Shown here: one piece after another, positions 1-8,306 of the stretch
Position numbering within the stretch: the first letter of the stretch is position 1
Layout of the letters: each line of letters opens with the position of its first letter
Source of the DNA: Thermoleophilia bacterium
Lineage (GTDB): Bacteria; Actinomycetota; Thermoleophilia; Gaiellales; Gaiellaceae
Reading direction: 5' to 3'
Length of the DNA stretch: 64,000 nucleotides
Assembly: GCA_023382435.1 (NCBI GenBank)
Contig: JAHDVS010000010.1
Location: forward strand, 18,115 to 82,114
Notes under the pieces: generated by a model
Database searches by the model: none
Seen by the model: the letters and a program-made list of their open reading frames with translations, nothing else
What the model was told of the DNA's origin: nothing
Position numbers and translations under genes: made by a program

Positions 1-2
1 GC

Positions 3-920
3 CTCTCGCGCGCGGGCGTGACGAACGTCCAGAAGGCGGTGCGGATGCGCCACGGTGACGACGAGGCGCTCGTGGCCGCGACGATCGACTGCTACGTCGA
101 CCTCGATCCGGAGCAGAAGGGCGTCCACATGTCGCGCTTCCCGGAGCTGTTCGAGGAGGCGATCGACGAGGTCGTCATGGGTGAGCAGCTGCTCGTCGAG
201 CAGCTCGCCGAGCACATCGCACGGCACATCCTGGGCCGTCAGCGGGCGCTTCGGGCCGAGGTGAAGATCGCGGCCCGCTACCCGCTCGAGCGGACGACGC
301 CCGTGACCGGGCTACGTACGCAGGCGCTGGTCACGCTGATCGGCCACGCGGCAGCGTCGCCGACCGGGACGCGGCGAGCGATCGGCGTCGAGGCCACCGG
401 GATCACAGCCTGCCCGTGCGCCCAGGGGCTCGTCCGAGAGCGCGCCGCCGAGCGGCTCGGTGAGGCCGGGTTCGGTGGCGGGGAGGTCGAGCGGATCCTC
501 GGCCTCGTGCCGCTGGCGACCCACAATCAGCGCGGTCGTGGCACGCTGGTTGTCGGCACCGGGAGCCGCCTGCGCGGCGAGGAGCTCGTCGAGATCGTCG
601 AGCGCTCGATGAGCTCCCCGATCTTCGAGTTGCTCAAGCGCGCCGACGAGCTGTTCGTGGTCGAGCATGCGCACCTCCAGCCGCGCTTCGTCGAAGACGT
701 GGTACGCCACATGCTGCGAGGCGTGCTGGACGTCTACAGCGACGTGCTCGAGGACGGCGATTTCGTGCGCGCCCGCCAGGTGAACTTCGAGACGATCCAC
801 GACCACGACGTGATCGCCGAGCGCTCGGCGACCGTCGGGGAGCTGCGGCACGAGCTCGCAACCGGCGAGCGCGCTCCGCGCACGACCGAACTCAGAGACT
901 GGCTGCAGAACGGCGCCTGA
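3..920 (+). CDS. folE2: GTP cyclohydrolase FolE2/MptA family, 5' end outside window
   Basis: GTP cyclohydrolase of the FolE2/MptA (COG1469) family, which makes the first pterin intermediate from GTP. Family motifs are visible: GVHMSRF near nt 120-140, EATGITACPC near nt 390-420 with the conserved Cys, THNQRG near nt 520-535 and NFETIHDHD near the C-terminus. The frame is open from nt 3 and reads LSRAGVTNVQKAVRMR, matching the usual interior N-terminal part of the family, so the GTG at 18 is an internal Val and the true start lies upstream. Whether it is the bacterial folate-type (FolE2) or archaeal-type (MptA) enzyme cannot be told. Its 3' end overlaps convergent plsY by 29 bp. Confidence 0.88.
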   Translation, partial: LSRAGVTNVQKAVRMRHGDDEALVAATIDCYVDLDPEQKGVHMSRFPELFEEAIDEVVMGEQLLVEQLAEHIARHILGRQRALRAEVKIAARYPLERTTPVTGLRTQALVTLIGHAAASPTGTRRAIGVEATGITACPCAQGLVRERAAERLGEAGFGGGEVERILGLVPLATHNQRGRGTLVVGTGSRLRGEELVEIVERSMSSPIFELLKRADELFVVEHAHLQPRFVEDVVRHMLRGVLDVYSDVLEDGDFVRARQVNFETIHDHDVIAERSATVGELRHELATGERAPRTTELRDWLQNGA

Positions 921-1518
921 GAGCGCGCGAGAACGAGATGGTCGATCGGCGCTCCTCCCCGTGGAGCAGGCGGCGGACATTCGAGCGGTGGAGCACGGCG
1001 ATCGCCAGCCCCGCTCCGATCGTGAAGCCGAGCACGGGCCACGACGCGTGGAAGAGGAGCGCGAACGCGGGCAACGACGCCCCGGAGCAAACCGACGCGA
1101 CGGACGCGTAGCGGCTGGCGAGGAACACCAGGACCCAGAGCGCGCACGCGCACAGGCCCGCTGCCGGGGCGACCGCGAGCAGGACGCCGCCGGTCGTGGC
1201 AACCACCTTGCCCCCGCGCCGAAACCCGAGAAACAGCGGCCGCCAGTGGCCGGCGAGCGCGGCCGTCCCCGCGAGCACGCCGGTGAGCTCGTCCGCGAGG
1301 TAGCGACCGAGGAGCGCCGCCGCGACGCCCTTGAGGACGTCGAGCAGGAGCGCGGGCAGCCCGAGCCGCCAGCCGAAGCTGCGCCACACGTTCGACGCCC
1401 CGACGTTGCCGCTGCCGGACTCCCGGATGTCGGCGCCCCGAAACACGCGCGGGAGCCAGTAGGCGAACGGCATGCTGCCGAGCACGTAGCCGGCCGCGAT
1501 CAGCAGTCCCTGCACCAT
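892..1518 (-). CDS. plsY: Glycerol-3-phosphate acyltransferase PlsY
   Basis: Integral-membrane acyltransferase that moves the acyl group from acyl-phosphate to glycerol-3-phosphate, the first step of phospholipid synthesis. The 208-residue length is normal. Visible family motifs are GSGNVGASN (usually GSGNxGATN) near residue 36, GHWRPLFLGF followed by GGKVVAT near residue 90, and HRSNVRRLLHGEE near residue 178, separated by hydrophobic membrane segments. The ATG at 1518 follows the sodA stop by about 20 bp on the same strand, so it may be read through from sodA. The C-terminal tail overlaps convergent folE2. Confidence 0.9.
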   Translation of the reverse strand: MVQGLLIAAGYVLGSMPFAYWLPRVFRGADIRESGSGNVGASNVWRSFGWRLGLPALLLDVLKGVAAALLGRYLADELTGVLAGTAALAGHWRPLFLGFRRGGKVVATTGGVLLAVAPAAGLCACALWVLVFLASRYASVASVCSGASLPAFALLFHASWPVLGFTIGAGLAIAVLHRSNVRRLLHGEERRSTISFSRALRRRSAASL

Positions 1519-1539
1519 GTGGCTGCTACCCCGGGTGCG

Positions 1540-2160
1540 TCAGGCCCGGATGCCGTACCTCTCGATCCAGTCGTTGACGACGCCCCAGTCGATGTTCGCG
1601 AAGAACGCGTCGATGTAGGAGCCGCGGTCGGTCTGGTAGTCGAGGAAGTAGGCGTGCTCGTAGACGTCGAGCGCGACGAGCGGGGTCGCGTTCCAGATCG
1701 GGTAGGCGTTCTGCGCGTCGCCGACGTGGTTGAAGAGCCGCCCCTCGTCCCAGTCGTACACCGTGAACGCCCAGCCGCGGCCGGCCATTCCGGTGGCCTT
1801 GAGGTCGTCGCGCCAGGCCGCGACGGAGCCGAAATCGCGCTCGAGCAGCGCCCGCGAGGCTCCGACCGGGTCGCCGCCGCCGCCGCCGAGGTGCGCGAAG
1901 TAGATCTCGTGGTTCTTGACGCCGCCGATCGCGAACGTCAGCTCCACCTTGAGGGCGCGGATCTCCGAGTACACCTGGTTGGCGGCGCCCGCATCGACCT
2001 CCCCGAGCCGGTGCAGGATCTCGTTGCGCTTGTTCACGTAGCCCTGGTAGAGCCGATGATGCGCCTCGACCGAGGCCCGGGAGATGCCATCGAGCTCGAG
2101 CAGTTCCGGTCTGAGCGGCCGCGGTGCGATCTCCTCGACGCCGTACGCCAGTGTCGCCAT
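1540..2160 (-). CDS. sodA: Fe/Mn superoxide dismutase
   Basis: Dismutates superoxide in the cytoplasm. At 206 residues it has the normal length. The metal ligands of the family can be seen: a His in EAHHRLYQGYVNKRN (residue 34/35), a His in KNHEIYFAHLGG, and the Asp and His of LDVYEHAYFLDY. The glycine run GGGGGDP after the second ligand replaces the more usual NGG. The ATG has a strong ribosome site (GGAAGGAGGGA), and TAAGCT at 2196..2191 is a plausible -10 box. Metal choice (Fe, Mn or cambialistic) cannot be read reliably. Confidence 0.92.
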   Translation of the reverse strand: MATLAYGVEEIAPRPLRPELLELDGISRASVEAHHRLYQGYVNKRNEILHRLGEVDAGAANQVYSEIRALKVELTFAIGGVKNHEIYFAHLGGGGGDPVGASRALLERDFGSVAAWRDDLKATGMAGRGWAFTVYDWDEGRLFNHVGDAQNAYPIWNATPLVALDVYEHAYFLDYQTDRGSYIDAFFANIDWGVVNDWIERYGIRA

Positions 2161-2190
2161 TCCCTCCTCCTTCCTCTTCGTGCCGGAGGG

Positions 2191-2196
2191 AGCTTA
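2191..2196 (-). promoter_or_regulatory. Putative -10 box of sodA
   Basis: TAAGCT on the minus strand, about 30 nt before the sodA ATG; no clear -35 element is seen. Confidence 0.35.
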
Positions 2197-2234
2197 GCGG
2201 TCTGGGCCCGCTGCGACACCGGCGGCTGCCCGCG

Positions 2235-2240
2235 TATGGT
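2235..2240 (+). promoter_or_regulatory. -10 box, leaderless start of SDR gene
   Basis: TATGGT lies 6 nt before the GTG at 2247, with no Shine-Dalgarno sequence. The spacing fits transcription starting at the start codon itself. Confidence 0.45.
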
Positions 2241-2246
2241 TGGGGC

Positions 2247-2909
2247 GTGACCGGACTCGCAGCGCTCGTCACCGGGGGCACCGGGCGCGTCGGCGGCGCG
2301 ATCGCGCGGCGGCTCGAGACGGAGGGCTACCGCGTCATGGCCGCGGGCCGCGGCGACGGCGACCTGACCCGTGCGGACGGAGCGCGCGCGCTCGTCGGGC
2401 TCGCGGTGGAGGAGCTGGGCGGGCTCGACCTGCTCGTCAACGCCGCCGCCGACGGGTTCTGGCCGAGATCGGTCGGCGAGGTGACCGAGGCCGACTGGGA
2501 TGCCGCGCTCGGGGCCGCCGCAAAGGGAAGCTTCTTCGTCACGCAGGCCGCGGCGCCGCACCTGCGCCGCTCCGAGCTCGGGCTGGTCGTGATGATCGAG
2601 GACGTCGCGTCGTTCCAGCCCTGGCCCTCGTTCGCCCCGCACTGCGCGGCGAAGGCAGCGCAGGCGATGCTGACCCGCGTGCTCGCTCGCGCGCTCGGCC
2701 CCGAGGTGCGGGTCTGCGGGATCGCCCCCGGCTCGGTCGCCGTCGCCCCCGAAGAGGAGGATCGTCGCGCCGCCGAGACCCTCCTCGCGCGCATCGGAAC
2801 ACCCGACGACGTCGCCGACGCTGTCCTCTACCTCGCCGGCGCCCGCTTCGTGACCGGGTCGACGATCCTCGTCGACGGGGGTCGCCTGATCGCGCCGCCG
2901 CCGCGGTGA
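2247..2909 (+). CDS. Short-chain dehydrogenase/reductase
   Basis: Classical SDR fold oxidoreductase of 220 residues, substrate unknown. The N-terminus carries the NAD(P)-binding motif TGGTGRVGGAIA, followed by LDLLVNAAA. The catalytic region is atypical: where most SDRs have Ser and YxxxK, this protein reads VVMIEDVAS then FAPHCAAKAA, so the usual Tyr is replaced by His and catalysis may be impaired or different. The start is placed at GTG 2247 because the -10 box sits 6 nt upstream; the longer open frame upstream lacks similarity. It is followed by thyX after 36 bp, which has its own promoter. Confidence 0.75.
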   Translation: MTGLAALVTGGTGRVGGAIARRLETEGYRVMAAGRGDGDLTRADGARALVGLAVEELGGLDLLVNAAADGFWPRSVGEVTEADWDAALGAAAKGSFFVTQAAAPHLRRSELGLVVMIEDVASFQPWPSFAPHCAAKAAQAMLTRVLARALGPEVRVCGIAPGSVAVAPEEEDRRAAETLLARIGTPDDVADAVLYLAGARFVTGSTILVDGGRLIAPPPR

Positions 2910-2933
2910 GCCCCGGCCGTCCGCCCCCCCGCC

Positions 2934-2939
2934 TAGGCT
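2934..2939 (+). promoter_or_regulatory. -10 box, leaderless start of thyX
   Basis: TAGGCT ends 6 nt before the thyX ATG at 2946; no ribosome-binding sequence intervenes. Confidence 0.5.
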
Positions 2940-2945
2940 AGCCCC

Positions 2946-3635
2946 ATGGTTACGCGACCCGAGATCCGCCTGTTCGAGCACGGCTTCGTCCGGCTCGACG
3001 GCGCGATGGCAAGCGACCTCTCGGTCGTCAACTCGGCTCGCGTCTCGTTCGCGAAGCGCCGGGAGACGATGGAGGAGTCCGACCGCGGCCTGATCGGCTT
3101 CCTCATGCGCGACCGGCACGGGACGCCCTTCGAGCACAACGCCTTCCGCTTCCACGTCCGCTGTCCGCTGTTCGTGGCCAGGGAGTGGTTTCGTCACCGG
3201 ATCGGCTCGTTCAACGAGGAGTCGGCCCGCTACCACAGGCTCGAGGCGGACTTCTACGTGCCGGAGGCCGCGGACGTGCGCTCCCAGGTCGGCAAGCCGG
3301 GCGCCTACACGTTCGAGCCGGCCGCGCCGGCGCTCGCCGAGGAGGTACGCGCCGACCTCGCGCGCCAGTACACGGAGGCCTACGCCCTCTACGAGCGGCT
3401 GCTCGAGCGCGGCCTCGCCAAGGAGCTGGCGCGCTGCGTGCTGCCCATGGGCACCTTCACGCAGTTCTACTGGACGGTCAACGCGCGCAGCTTGATGAAC
3501 TTCCTCTCGCTCCGCGCCGCCGACACGGCCCAGCTCGAGATCCGCCGCTACGCCGAGGCTCTCGAGACGATCTTCGCCGAGGTGATGCCCGTGACGTACG
3601 ACGCCTGGCTCGCGAACGGCCGGGTCGCCCCGTAG
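2946..3635 (+). CDS. thyX: FAD-dependent thymidylate synthase ThyX
   Basis: Makes dTMP from dUMP with methylenetetrahydrofolate and reduced FAD. The ThyX signature RHRxxSxNExSxRY is present as RHRIGSFNEESARY near residue 82. At 229 residues it has typical length, and the C-terminal RSLMNFLSLR matches the conserved dUMP/FAD-binding region. It appears monocistronic with its own leaderless promoter and is convergent with the NfeD-like gene. The thymidylate kinase of this genome is also in the window (28876-29472). Confidence 0.95.
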   Translation: MVTRPEIRLFEHGFVRLDGAMASDLSVVNSARVSFAKRRETMEESDRGLIGFLMRDRHGTPFEHNAFRFHVRCPLFVAREWFRHRIGSFNEESARYHRLEADFYVPEAADVRSQVGKPGAYTFEPAAPALAEEVRADLARQYTEAYALYERLLERGLAKELARCVLPMGTFTQFYWTVNARSLMNFLSLRAADTAQLEIRRYAEALETIFAEVMPVTYDAWLANGRVAP

Positions 3636-3688
3636 GGCGGTCCCGGCCCGCCCGGCGTATCCCGACCGTCGCGCGCCTGGGCACGGGC

Positions 3689-4018
3689 TCAGGCCCCGCG
3701 GTCGGGCGCGACGACGAGGGTGAGCCCGTCGACGGCCTCGACCACGACGTGCTCGTCCGGACCGGCCCCGTCCGCGCAACGCGCCCGCCACAGCTCGCCG
3801 TCGAGACGGACCTGGCCGTCGGGTCGGCAGGCACCGACGACCACGGCGCGGCGCCCGACGAGGGTCTCGACCCCGACCGTGGCGCGCCGGCGGCGGCTCC
3901 AGTGCCACCACACGAACGCCTCCCCGATCTCGATCGCCCCGCCGACCACGATCAGCGCGATCCCCCACGGGCCTGGCACCCAGAGGATCGCGGCGACGAC
4001 GGCGAGAACGAACAGCAC
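3689..4018 (-). CDS. NfeD-like membrane protein
   Basis: Small protein of 109 residues. Two hydrophobic segments cover residues 1-35. The soluble C-terminal part (GRRAVVVGACRPDGQVRLDG ... VVVEAVDGLTLVV) looks like the OB-fold of the NfeD C-terminal family, which usually works with SPFH/stomatin proteins in membrane quality control. No partner is adjacent. It starts with GTG 26 bp after the FAD oxidoreductase stop on the same strand, so it probably shares that transcript. Assignment rests on the domain pattern only. Confidence 0.65.
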   Translation of the reverse strand: MLFVLAVVAAILWVPGPWGIALIVVGGAIEIGEAFVWWHWSRRRRATVGVETLVGRRAVVVGACRPDGQVRLDGELWRARCADGAGPDEHVVVEAVDGLTLVVAPDRGA

Positions 4019-4044
4019 GGGAGCCTCGACCGGGCGGCGGAACG

Positions 4045-5442
4045 CTACCGGTGCTTCACGGGCACGAGGCCGGCAGGCGCCAGCGCGGCCACACGCGCCG
4101 TGACCGGATCGGGCCGCTTACCCGCATCCTCGGCACGCTCCTTGCGCGCGACCGCAGCGCGGACGAGCCTGCCGCCGAGGTAGCGGACCGGCTCGGGCGG
4201 CACGCCGCCGTGTGGCGGCAAGAGACCGGCCGAGTACGACCACTCGTCGTCGAGGTCGAGCGCGAGCGAGGCGAGCATCCTCCCGCCGAGGTAGCACGGC
4301 CCGACGCCGTTGCCCGAGTAGCCCGCCCCGAACGAGACGTCCAGACGCCCGCGCAGCCGCCCGAAGAACGGCACCCCGGTCCAGGAGCGGTCGATCGGCC
4401 CGGTCCAGCTCCGCGACACCGGTACGTCGGCGAGCGCCGGGTACAGCTCGTGGAGGCTGCGGGCAACGTGCTCGGCCCGGCCGGGCGGCGGCTCGCCGTG
4501 GAAGATGCCGGTGACCTTTGCTCCGTGAGCGAGCGCCCCGCCGCCCTGCCCGAGCGCGAGCCGCCCGTCGAGCGTCGTGCGGTAGTAGTTGACGAGCAGG
4601 CGAGAGTCGGAGATCGCGATCCCGTCCATCAGGCCGATCTCGGCGAGCCGCTCCGGAGCCGGGTCGGTCGCGACCATGTCGCTCGCGATCACGAACAACT
4701 CGTTCTTCAGCTCCGGCACCTGGCCGAGCCAGGCGTTCAGCGCCAGGACGACGCGCTCGGCGGTCACGTGCCCGCGGGCGGCGTGGACGCGCAGCGGCCG
4801 CGAGCGCTCGAGCCGCGTCATCGGCGAGCGCTCGAACACGCGGACGCCCCGCTCGAGCGCGACCCGGCGCAGCCCCCGGGCGAGCAGGGCCGGCTGCACG
4901 GTCGCCGCGGTCGGCTCGAGCACGCCCGCGAGGTGGGCCGGCGAGCCGGCCCGCCGCGCCACCTCCTCCGGGTCGAGACGGACGAACGCCTCGACACCGT
5001 GGCGCTCGACCGCCTGGACGGTCTCGTCCCAGGCACCCGCCTGCGCCGCGCTGGTCGCGGCCCACAGCCAGCCGTCGTGGCGGTAGTGAGCGTCGACCCC
5101 GTGCTCGCTGCAGAACTCGCCGATGGCGGCGACCGCGTCCGCGGACGCCCGGGCGAGCCGGACCGCCTCCTCCCCGCCGCAGAGGTGCTCGAGCTTCGTG
5201 AACTTCGCCCACCAGGAGAGGACGAAGCCGCCGTTGCGGCCGCTCGGGCCGCCGCCACAGACGTCCGCCTCGACGAGCGTGACGTCGACCGCCGGATCGA
5301 GCTCCTTGAGCCGCAGCGCCGTCCAGAGGCCGGTGTAGCCGCCGCCGACGACGCAGACGTCGGCCCGCTCCTCGCCCTCGAGCCTGGGCGCGTCCTCCTC
5401 TCCGGCAAGCGCTTCGTCGAGCCAGAGGCTTCGCAGAGCCAT
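4045..5442 (-). CDS. FAD-dependent oxidoreductase, DAO family (PuuB-like)
   Basis: Amine/amino-acid type flavin oxidase of 465 residues. The Rossmann FAD-binding motif VCVVGGGYTGLWTALRL is near residue 28 and GPSGRNGGFVL near residue 67, both typical of gamma-glutamylputrescine oxidase relatives. GYSGNGVGPCYLGGRM near residue 385 is the second FAD-contact segment. Start chosen at ATG 5442 because TACGAT (5453..5448) ends 5 nt upstream; the frame opens earlier at 5460. Substrate is unknown. A PuuD-like amidotransferase lies far away at 26227, so a putrescine role is only a possibility. Confidence 0.8.
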   Translation of the reverse strand: MALRSLWLDEALAGEEDAPRLEGEERADVCVVGGGYTGLWTALRLKELDPAVDVTLVEADVCGGGPSGRNGGFVLSWWAKFTKLEHLCGGEEAVRLARASADAVAAIGEFCSEHGVDAHYRHDGWLWAATSAAQAGAWDETVQAVERHGVEAFVRLDPEEVARRAGSPAHLAGVLEPTAATVQPALLARGLRRVALERGVRVFERSPMTRLERSRPLRVHAARGHVTAERVVLALNAWLGQVPELKNELFVIASDMVATDPAPERLAEIGLMDGIAISDSRLLVNYYRTTLDGRLALGQGGGALAHGAKVTGIFHGEPPPGRAEHVARSLHELYPALADVPVSRSWTGPIDRSWTGVPFFGRLRGRLDVSFGAGYSGNGVGPCYLGGRMLASLALDLDDEWSYSAGLLPPHGGVPPEPVRYLGGRLVRAAVARKERAEDAGKRPDPVTARVAALAPAGLVPVKHR

Positions 5443-5447
5443 AACGG

Positions 5448-5453
5448 ATCGTA
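5448..5453 (-). promoter_or_regulatory. -10 box of FAD oxidoreductase gene
   Basis: TACGAT on the minus strand, 5 nt before the ATG at 5442. Confidence 0.35.
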
Positions 5454-5502
5454 GCCGCACGCCACCGGATGTGCCGCTGGATTCGGCCGGCAGATCCCGC
5501 GC

Positions 5503-5934
5503 TCACCTCGGGGCGCCGAGCAGCCGGCGCAGCCCCCGGAGGTCGAGCGGATCGACGCGCCGAAGCCCTGGAGCACCATCGAAGCCCGCGTCCGCCGAGA
5601 CGATCGTGCCGATCTCGTGCTCGAGACAGGTCGCGACGTGGAGCCGGTCGTTTGCGCCGAGACCCGGTGCAGGCAGCGCCAGTGCGCGGTCGAACGTCGA
5701 GTCCGTCACGGCCAGCAGCGGCGCGAACACCGAGTAGGCACGCCGGGTCATCCCCTCGAGTCTGCCGAGGCGGCCAGACAACTCGATGTGCCAGACCTCC
5801 TCGAGCGCCGCGGTCGAGGTCAATCCGACGGCCTCCCCACGTGCAACCGCTCCGAGGATGTCAAGACAGGGCTGGCGGTAGGGCGAGTCGGAGGCAGCGT
5901 AGACGACGATGTTCGCGTCTACGAAGAAGCTCAT
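5503..5934 (-). CDS. vapC: PIN-domain toxin, VapC type
   Basis: Predicted Mg-dependent ribonuclease toxin, 143 residues. PIN-domain acidic residues can be seen: FVDANIVVYA (Asp 6), a Glu in AALEEVWH, Asp in GANDRLHVATC and Asp in SADAGFD. The ATG overlaps the stop of the upstream antitoxin gene by 4 nt (ATGA), the usual translationally coupled VapBC layout. RNA target is unknown. The name reflects the family, not a tested activity. Confidence 0.82.
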   Translation of the reverse strand: MSFFVDANIVVYAASDSPYRQPCLDILGAVARGEAVGLTSTAALEEVWHIELSGRLGRLEGMTRRAYSVFAPLLAVTDSTFDRALALPAPGLGANDRLHVATCLEHEIGTIVSADAGFDGAPGLRRVDPLDLRGLRRLLGAPR

Positions 5935-6200
5935 GTGCTCTCGAGCCCGAGCCTGGCGAGCGGCTCTTCCCGTTCCGCCGCGATCACGCGCTCGAGCTCT
6001 GCGACCGGTAGAAAGGCGGCGTGCATCCCGGCGATCTCCGCAACCGCCCGTACTCGATCCTCCCGGGCGAATCGAGTGAGGCTGACGTCGATCGCCCCGC
6101 GCACGACCTCGGCGACCGAAACGCCTCGACGGCGGGCCTCGAGCTCGAGCCGCTCGCGCAGCGCCGGCGTCAGCAGTATCTGCAGACGTTCGCTGTACAT
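5931..6200 (-). CDS. vapB: Ribbon-helix-helix antitoxin, VapB type
   Basis: An 89-residue protein whose N-terminus (RLQILLTPALRERLELEARR ... VSVAEVVRGAID) reads as a ribbon-helix-helix DNA-binding domain, followed by a tail likely to bind the toxin. It lies directly upstream of the PIN gene with a 4-nt overlap, so it is most likely the autoregulating antitoxin. ATG 6200 is preferred over GTG 6206 because the -10 box TATGCT (6212..6207) ends 6 nt upstream of the ATG. Confidence 0.78.
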   Translation of the reverse strand: MYSERLQILLTPALRERLELEARRRGVSVAEVVRGAIDVSLTRFAREDRVRAVAEIAGMHAAFLPVAELERVIAAEREEPLARLGLEST

Positions 6201-6206
6201 GCACAC

Positions 6207-6212
6207 AGCATA
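6207..6212 (-). promoter_or_regulatory. -10 box, leaderless vapB start
   Basis: TATGCT on the minus strand, 6 nt before ATG 6200. Confidence 0.4.
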
Positions 6213-6243
6213 CTCATGCTGCTGCCGCTCGCCGCGGCGGCCG

Positions 6244-7344
6244 CTACATCCGGGCGAGATCGTCGGAGAGCGACTCGAGACTGGCCAGATTGTGACCGCT
6301 CACGAACAGGTCGATGTACGGCAGGCTCGCGGCCATCCCGCGCGCGAGCGGCTCGTACGCCGGGTCCTCCTTGAGCGGGTTGAGCCAGATCACCCGGTAG
6401 GCCAGGCGGGAGAGCCGGGCCATCTGCGCCTCGAGCAGGCTCGGGTCGCCGACCTCGAGCCCGTCCGAGCAGATCAGCACGACCGCGCCGCGGGCGACCT
6501 CGGCCTGGCTGTCCAGGAAGCTCTTGAGCGACTCGCCGATCCGGGTGCCGCCGTCCCAGTCGAATACCTCGGCCGCGGCCTGCTCGAGCGCGGCGTCCGG
6601 GTTGGTCGGGCCGAGCACGCGGGTCAGGCGCGTCAGGCGCGTGCCGAAGCAGTAGGCCTCCCAGCGGGGGTCGGCGCGCAGGGCGGCGTATGCGAACACG
6701 AGCAGAGCGCGCGAGTACGCAGCCATCGAGCCGGAGACGTCGAGGAAGAGGACGAGGCGCCGGCGCCGCTTGCGCCGCTTGCGCCAGGAGCGCTCGACCG
6801 GGTCGCCGCCGGTGCGGAAGGAGCGCCGGATCGTCCGCCGCAGGTCGGGGGAGCCCGAACGGGCGCGCTGGCGCCGGCGCGAGCGCCGCTGCGGCACCGC
6901 CAGCCTGATCTTCTCCATCAGCGCGGTCAGGAGCGTCAGTTCCTCCGGCGTGCAACGGGCAAAGCTCTTCTCCTTCAGCCGCTCGATCGTGCTCGCGAGC
7001 AGCAGCTCGGGCTGCACGTCCTGCTCGCCCGCGGAGCCCGGGTCCGGATCGCCGTGGCTGCCGGCGCGAACCCTCGTCGGCTTGGCCGGCACCTCGACGG
7101 TCGCGGGGGCCTCCTGCCCGAAGAACGCCGCGTACACCCGGTTGTAGACCGGGATCTCCTCGCGCCGGCCGACGAGCGTTCCCCGACCGGCCCAGTACAG
7201 ATCCTCCGGCTCGAGCAGGGCCGCCGCACGGCAGAAGTCGTTGATCCGGCCCGTGCCGACCGCCAGGCCGGCCGCTCTGAGCGCTCGTCCGAACGCGACG
7301 AGCCGCTCGGCTCCCGGATCGCTGCCGCCGGGCCCGTCAGTCAT
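6244..7344 (-). CDS. coxE: VWA-domain protein, CoxE type
   Basis: 366-residue protein with a C-terminal von Willebrand A domain. The MIDAS metal site is visible as LFLDVSGSM near residue 205, with a second element in DWDGGTRIGES. A very basic stretch (SWRKRRKRRRR) precedes it. CoxE proteins work with a MoxR/CoxD AAA ATPase in maturing the Mo-Cu or Mo site of CO-dehydrogenase-type hydroxylases. The ATG overlaps the end of the moxR gene by 8 nt, and the hydroxylase operon is divergent at 8.3 kb, so context supports that role. Confidence 0.85.
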   Translation of the reverse strand: MTDGPGGSDPGAERLVAFGRALRAAGLAVGTGRINDFCRAAALLEPEDLYWAGRGTLVGRREEIPVYNRVYAAFFGQEAPATVEVPAKPTRVRAGSHGDPDPGSAGEQDVQPELLLASTIERLKEKSFARCTPEELTLLTALMEKIRLAVPQRRSRRRQRARSGSPDLRRTIRRSFRTGGDPVERSWRKRRKRRRRLVLFLDVSGSMAAYSRALLVFAYAALRADPRWEAYCFGTRLTRLTRVLGPTNPDAALEQAAAEVFDWDGGTRIGESLKSFLDSQAEVARGAVVLICSDGLEVGDPSLLEAQMARLSRLAYRVIWLNPLKEDPAYEPLARGMAASLPYIDLFVSGHNLASLESLSDDLARM

Positions 7345-8206
7345 GGAGAAGGCCGGGGAGGGCCTCCTCGACGCGACGCAGGTCGTCGTGATTCTTGACG
7401 GCCCACCCGAGCGTGTCGCGCGCGGCATCGCCGTTGACGCCGTCCGCTCCGAGGATCGCGAGCGCCTGCGCCCAGTCGATCGCCTCGGCTGCGCCCGGCG
7501 GCTTCACGAGATCCATGCCCCGCAGCTCCGCGATCGCGGTCGCGACGGCGCGGGCGAGCCGCTCGGAGACACCCGGTACGCGGAGCTTGATGATCTCGGT
7601 CTCGCGCTCGAGATCGGGGAAGTCGATCCAGTGGTAGAGGCAGCGGCGCTTGAGCGCGTCGTGGAGCTCGCGCGTGCGGTTCGACGTGACCACGACCGCG
7701 GGCGGCTCGGTGGCAGCGATCGTCCCGAGCTCGGGAACCGTGACCGAGAAATCCGACAGCACCTCGAGCAGGAACGCCTCGAACTCGTCATCGGCGCGGT
7801 CGAGCTCGTCGATCAGGAGCACCGCGCCCCGGCCCGCCCTGATTGCCTTGAGAAGAGGCCGCTCGACCAGGAAATCGGGCCCGTACAGCTCGTGCACGCG
7901 CTCGTTCACGTCGAGCTCGCCGCCCTGGAGCGCCCTCGCGTAGAGGAGCTGGCGGGAGTAGTCCCACTCGTACAGGGCCTGCGACGCGTCGATGCCCTCG
8001 TAGCACTGGAGCCGCACGAGCTCCGCGTCGAGGATCCGGGCGAGCGTCTTCGCCACCTCGGTCTTGCCGACGCCCGGCTCGCCCTCGAGCAGGAGCGGCC
8101 GGCCCATCGCGAGTGAGAGGTAGACGGCGGTGGCCAGACCGTGGTCCGGAAGATACGACTCCTCGCGCAGAGCCTGCTCCACTGCGGCGACGCTGTCGAA
8201 GCGCAT
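7337..8206 (-). CDS. coxD: MoxR-type AAA ATPase, CoxD-like
   Basis: 289-residue AAA+ ATPase. Walker A is GEPGVGKTE near residue 42, Walker B is LLIDELDRADDEFEAF near residue 130, and the sensor region is VVVTSNRTRELHDALKRRC. MoxR/CoxD proteins remodel target enzymes for metal insertion together with a VWA partner, here the overlapping coxE. ATG 8206 is preferred to GTG 8212 because TAGGAT (8218..8213) directly abuts the GTG and lies 6 nt before the ATG. Divergent from xdhC, with a 100-bp shared promoter region. Confidence 0.88.
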   Translation of the reverse strand: MRFDSVAAVEQALREESYLPDHGLATAVYLSLAMGRPLLLEGEPGVGKTEVAKTLARILDAELVRLQCYEGIDASQALYEWDYSRQLLYARALQGGELDVNERVHELYGPDFLVERPLLKAIRAGRGAVLLIDELDRADDEFEAFLLEVLSDFSVTVPELGTIAATEPPAVVVTSNRTRELHDALKRRCLYHWIDFPDLERETEIIKLRVPGVSERLARAVATAIAELRGMDLVKPPGAAEAIDWAQALAILGADGVNGDAARDTLGWAVKNHDDLRRVEEALPGLLHD

Positions 8207-8212
8207 CCGCAC

Positions 8213-8218
8213 ATCCTA
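8213..8218 (-). promoter_or_regulatory. -10 box of moxR-coxE
   Basis: TAGGAT on the minus strand, 6 nt before ATG 8206; leaderless arrangement. Confidence 0.45.
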
Positions 8219-8232
8219 CGCAAGAGGGCGCG

Positions 8233-8261
8233 TAGAATCGCCGGTGAACGGCAGCTATGCT
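8233..8261 (+). promoter_or_regulatory. Candidate promoter(s) of the hydroxylase operon
   Basis: Two TANNNT boxes, TAGAAT at 8233-8238 and TATGCT at 8256-8261, precede xdhC (GTG 8307). Either would leave a leader of several tens of bases, consistent with the good ribosome site GGAGGAG at 8299. Confidence 0.35.
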
Positions 8262-8306
8262 CGCGGCGAGGCCTGTCCCGGCCTCCCGACAGCATCTGGA
8301 GGAGAC

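Noticed and set aside
2034..3968. 644-residue minus-strand open frame over the SDR, thyX and NfeD-like region
   Set aside because: It runs antisense to thyX, which has a perfect family signature, and its translation is low-complexity.
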